Assembly (NCBI RefSeq): GCF_000016345.1
Contig: NC_009379.1
Coordinates: forward strand, 310,001 to 374,000
Direction: 5' to 3'
Source of the DNA: Polynucleobacter asymbioticus QLW-P1DMWA-1
GTDB lineage: Bacteria; Pseudomonadota; Gammaproteobacteria; Burkholderiales; Burkholderiaceae
Length of the DNA stretch: 64,000 nt
Of this stretch, positions 61,910-64,000 are shown piece by piece (position 1 is the stretch's first letter; every line of letters starts with the position of its first letter). Under the pieces are notes generated by a model. It searched no databases. It worked only from the letters and a program-made list of their open reading frames with translations, and was not told the origin of the DNA. A program made the position numbers and the translations under genes.

Positions 61910-62749
61910 ATGAAACTGCTTATTTCCCGATTAAAACCTTCGGTTGCGCAGCTCATTACATCCAGTATTTTATTGGGTTGTTTTGGTAGCGCTTTTGCTC
62001 AACAAAGTGGTTTGCCAATTAATGCGGCTGCTTCTGTAAATGGAGCAATCATCACCAATGACATGGTTGAGCAGGGCATTAAGGTTGCGATTTCACAAGG
62101 CCAAAAAGACTCCCCTGAATTACGCAAAGCCGTCATTCAGAAGTTTGTTGAAGTGATGCTCTTGTCTCAGCAAGCTGAAAAAGATGGTTTAGCAAATTCA
62201 GAGAAAGCAAATTCCCAGCTGGCATTAATTCGTCAAAACTATTTGGCCGATTTAGAGCTGTCAACTTTTATGGCACAAAACCCCATTACCGATGCTGACG
62301 TACAAGCAGAGTACAACAGGGAGGTTTCTTCATTGGGACCACAAGGCATGATTACGGAATACAAAATCAGTGATATTGCTGTGGCTACAGAAGCTGAGGC
62401 GCAAGCAGCTTTAGACCGTATTAAAAAAGGTGAGCCATTTGATAAGGTGGCTAGAAGCGTGTCACTAGGCCCCAATAAAGCGCAAGGCGGTGCAGCTGGA
62501 TGGGTCCAGCCTGGTCAGGTTCCCCCGCAAATTGGATCGGTATTAGCCACGCTTGGAAAGGGTCAAGTGTGTTCAGCCCCTATTCAAATGCAACAAGGCT
62601 GGTATTTGGTGAAAGTGGAAGATAAAAAATCAAGCAAGCCACCTACTTTCGAACAGGCTAAGCAAGCTGTTCGCGCTGGTTTAATTCAGAAAAAACAGTA
62701 TGAGTTTGTTGCTAAGATTGCTAAAGATTCTAAGATTGTTGTTCAATAG
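61910..62749 (+). CDS. Periplasmic parvulin-type peptidyl-prolyl isomerase
   Basis: A 279-residue exported protein from ATG 61910. Signal peptide residues 1-31 (ends SAFAQ). A SurA-like N-terminal chaperone part (SVNGAIITNDMVEQGIKVAI) precedes a parvulin domain at about 150-240: YKISDIAVATEAEAQAALDR, IKKGEPFDKVARSVSLGPNK, GGAAGWVQPGQVPP and GWYLVKVEDKK. It helps fold outer-membrane or periplasmic proteins. Followed by a bidirectional terminator. Confidence 0.93.
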   Translation: MKLLISRLKPSVAQLITSSILLGCFGSAFAQQSGLPINAAASVNGAIITNDMVEQGIKVAISQGQKDSPELRKAVIQKFVEVMLLSQQAEKDGLANSEKANSQLALIRQNYLADLELSTFMAQNPITDADVQAEYNREVSSLGPQGMITEYKISDIAVATEAEAQAALDRIKKGEPFDKVARSVSLGPNKAQGGAAGWVQPGQVPPQIGSVLATLGKGQVCSAPIQMQQGWYLVKVEDKKSSKPPTFEQAKQAVRAGLIQKKQYEFVAKIAKDSKIVVQ

Positions 62750-62801
62750 AATTTGTTGTTAGTAAACAAAACATTCGCTGTGCAACAATCTGTGCAGAAA
62801 T

Positions 62802-62827
62802 AATAAGGGCTCCTAGGAGCCCTTATT
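62802..62827. terminator. Bidirectional terminator
   Basis: AATAAGGGCTCC (62802-62813) and GGAGCCCTTATT (62816-62827) form a perfect 12-bp stem. It lies between the convergent parvulin and folA genes, and the folA stop codon overlaps its right arm. Confidence 0.9.
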
Positions 62828-63314
62828 ATTTGCGTTCTAAAGTGAGAAAGTTGAAATGAATTTCACCTTCAGATCCCGGAGTGCGTTCGACTTCTGTCCA
62901 GGAAGATTCATCAGGCACTTCAAAGAAGGTGTCACCATCATTGATATCGATATCTATTTCCGTAATGTAGAGGCGATCTGCCTTATCAAAAGCTTGCTTA
63001 AATAATTGCTCACCACCAATGACAAATACGCGTCGCGCCTCGCTTAAGCGATTAAGTGCTTCATCTAGTGATCCAGCCAGTTCAGCGCCAGTAAGTTGAA
63101 GGTCTGCATTGCGACTAACAACGATATTACGGCGTCCTGGAAGCGGTCTTCCGATAGACTCCCAGGTTTTTCGGCCCATGATGACGGGATGACCCATCGT
63201 GACGCGCTTGAAAAACTGCAGGTCTGCCGAAATTTTCCAAGGCATTTGATTGTCGCGTCCAATGACATGATTTCGGGAGCGCGCAACAATCATAGAGATG
63301 GCGGGTTGTGTCAT
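62826..63314 (-). CDS. folA: Dihydrofolate reductase
   Basis: A 162-residue DHFR: ISMIVARSRNHVIGRDNQMP with the WKISADLQFFKRVT active-site Asp, GHPVIMGRKTWESIGRPLPG, and VFVIGGEQLFKQAF. It reduces dihydrofolate produced by thymidylate synthase. thyA lies 10 bp upstream on the same strand, so the two form one operon. Confidence 0.97.
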   Translation of the reverse strand: MTQPAISMIVARSRNHVIGRDNQMPWKISADLQFFKRVTMGHPVIMGRKTWESIGRPLPGRRNIVVSRNADLQLTGAELAGSLDEALNRLSEARRVFVIGGEQLFKQAFDKADRLYITEIDIDINDGDTFFEVPDESSWTEVERTPGSEGEIHFNFLTLERK

Positions 63315-63324
63315 CTTTGATTTC

Positions 63325-64000
63325 TTAAATAGCTACTGGAGCTTTAATGTGGGGATGGGATTCGTAGCCAACAATTTCAAAGTCTTCAAATTCATAATCG
63401 AAGAGTGAATCTGGTTTACGCAGAATATTGAGTTTAGGCAGGGGTAAAAAATCTCTCGATAATTGGAGGTCAACTTGCTCTAAATGGTTGCTATATAAAT
63501 GACAATCGCCACCAGTCCAAATAAAGTCACCCACTTCTAAATTACATTGCTGCGCCACCATATGGGTCAATAAAGCGTAGCTAGCGATATTAAATGGGAC
63601 GCCCAAGAAAATATCAGCACTTCGCTGATATAGCTGGCAGGATAACTTTCCGTCGGCAACATAAAACTGAAAGAAGGCGTGGCAAGGCGCTAAAGCCATA
63701 CGCGGGATATCTGCCACATTCCAAGCTGAAACAATGATGCGACGTGAGTCAGGATTCTTTTTGATGGTCTCCACCACTTCAGAGATCTGATCAATGTGCT
63801 GACCATTAGGCGCAGGCCAAGAACGCCATTGATAGCCATATATAGGGCCTAAATCGCCGTCAGGAGCTGCCCATTCATTCCAGATGGATACGCCACGCTC
63901 TTTAAGCCAATTATTATCTGTACTGCCTTTGAGAAACCAGAGTAATTCATAAACAATGGACTTCATGTGGAGCTTCTTGGTGGTGACCATTGGAAAGCCG
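63325..64000 (-). CDS. thyA: Thymidylate synthase, 3' part (runs off the window)
   Basis: About 225 codons of ThyA, from [20 protein letters not shown] to the stop; the first 40 or so residues lie beyond base 64000. Catalytic Cys is in [12 protein letters not shown], and [20 protein letters not shown] and [12 protein letters not shown] are signature segments. It makes dTMP from dUMP using methylene-tetrahydrofolate. Upstream of folA by 10 bp. Confidence 0.97.
   Translation of the reverse strand, partial: GFPMVTTKKLHMKSIVYELLWFLKGSTDNNWLKERGVSIWNEWAAPDGDLGPIYGYQWRSWPAPNGQHIDQISEVVETIKKNPDSRRIIVSAWNVADIPRMALAPCHAFFQFYVADGKLSCQLYQRSADIFLGVPFNIASYALLTHMVAQQCNLEVGDFIWTGGDCHLYSNHLEQVDLQLSRDFLPLPKLNILRKPDSLFDYEFEDFEIVGYESHPHIKAPVAI

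Overview
The window looks like a chromosomal segment of a freshwater betaproteobacterium (Burkholderiales), most like Polynucleobacter. This is inferred from moderate-to-low GC, the cysI-DUF934-cobA order, a fused LivM-LivG transporter protein, monomeric isocitrate dehydrogenase, and DUF2889, DUF3820 and DarP-type genes. It has a variable surface-glycan region on the left and an ordinary metabolic backbone on the right, with a toxin-antitoxin zone between. I see no tRNA, rRNA, CRISPR array or intact insertion sequence.

Region 1 (about 1-25.9 kb) is a surface polysaccharide / O-antigen region. It starts with the end of a GT2 glycosyltransferase and a Wzm/Wzt ABC exporter whose ATPase has the extra C-terminal domain. 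Next is a 1082-residue protein joining a methyltransferase, a 21-residue tandem-repeat coiled coil, a WbsX-like domain and an RgpF-like domain. This set resembles the chain-terminator plus molecular-ruler logic of ABC-dependent O-antigens and is my main finding. Sugar-modifying enzymes follow (methyltransferase, PhyH dioxygenase, epimerase, FAD oxidoreductase). Then comes a set for polyprenyl-phosphate-linked furanose, arabinose-type, as in mycobacterial DPA synthesis: GtrA, DprE2-like, DprE1-like, UbiA-type prenyltransferase, PAP2-like phosphatase and two GT-C transferases. A scar made of an IS3-type transposase remnant joined to an lptE-like fragment marks the edge. After it come cysC, a methyltransferase-GT2 fusion, a membrane protein, an OafA-type acyltransferase and a GT92-like protein.

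Region 2 (about 26-33.8 kb) holds chaA, a CbiX chelatase and the sulfite-reduction operon cysI-DUF934-cobA. Three different toxin-antitoxin modules lie around these: TumE/TumA, RES/Xre and Doc/antitoxin. Each has a palindrome at its promoter that could be the autoregulatory operator.

Region 3 (about 33.8-49 kb) is backbone: small membrane proteins, HdeD-like protein, acyltransferase, DarP, GMC oxidoreductase, EamA exporter, a complete branched-chain amino-acid ABC transporter, TauE/SafE permease, a putative Fur-controlled outer-membrane protein and an exported nuclease.

Region 4 (about 49-64 kb) has a lytic transglycosylase, FKBP isomerase, icd with a structured leader, a BLUF photoreceptor next to msrP and a lipocalin, an HpaB-family enzyme divergent from its likely TetR regulator, isochorismatase-type hydrolase, SDR, rsuA, phhB, SRAP protein, parvulin, folA and the 3' part of thyA, which runs off the right edge. 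All functional statements come from reading motifs in the translated sequence; no database search was run.
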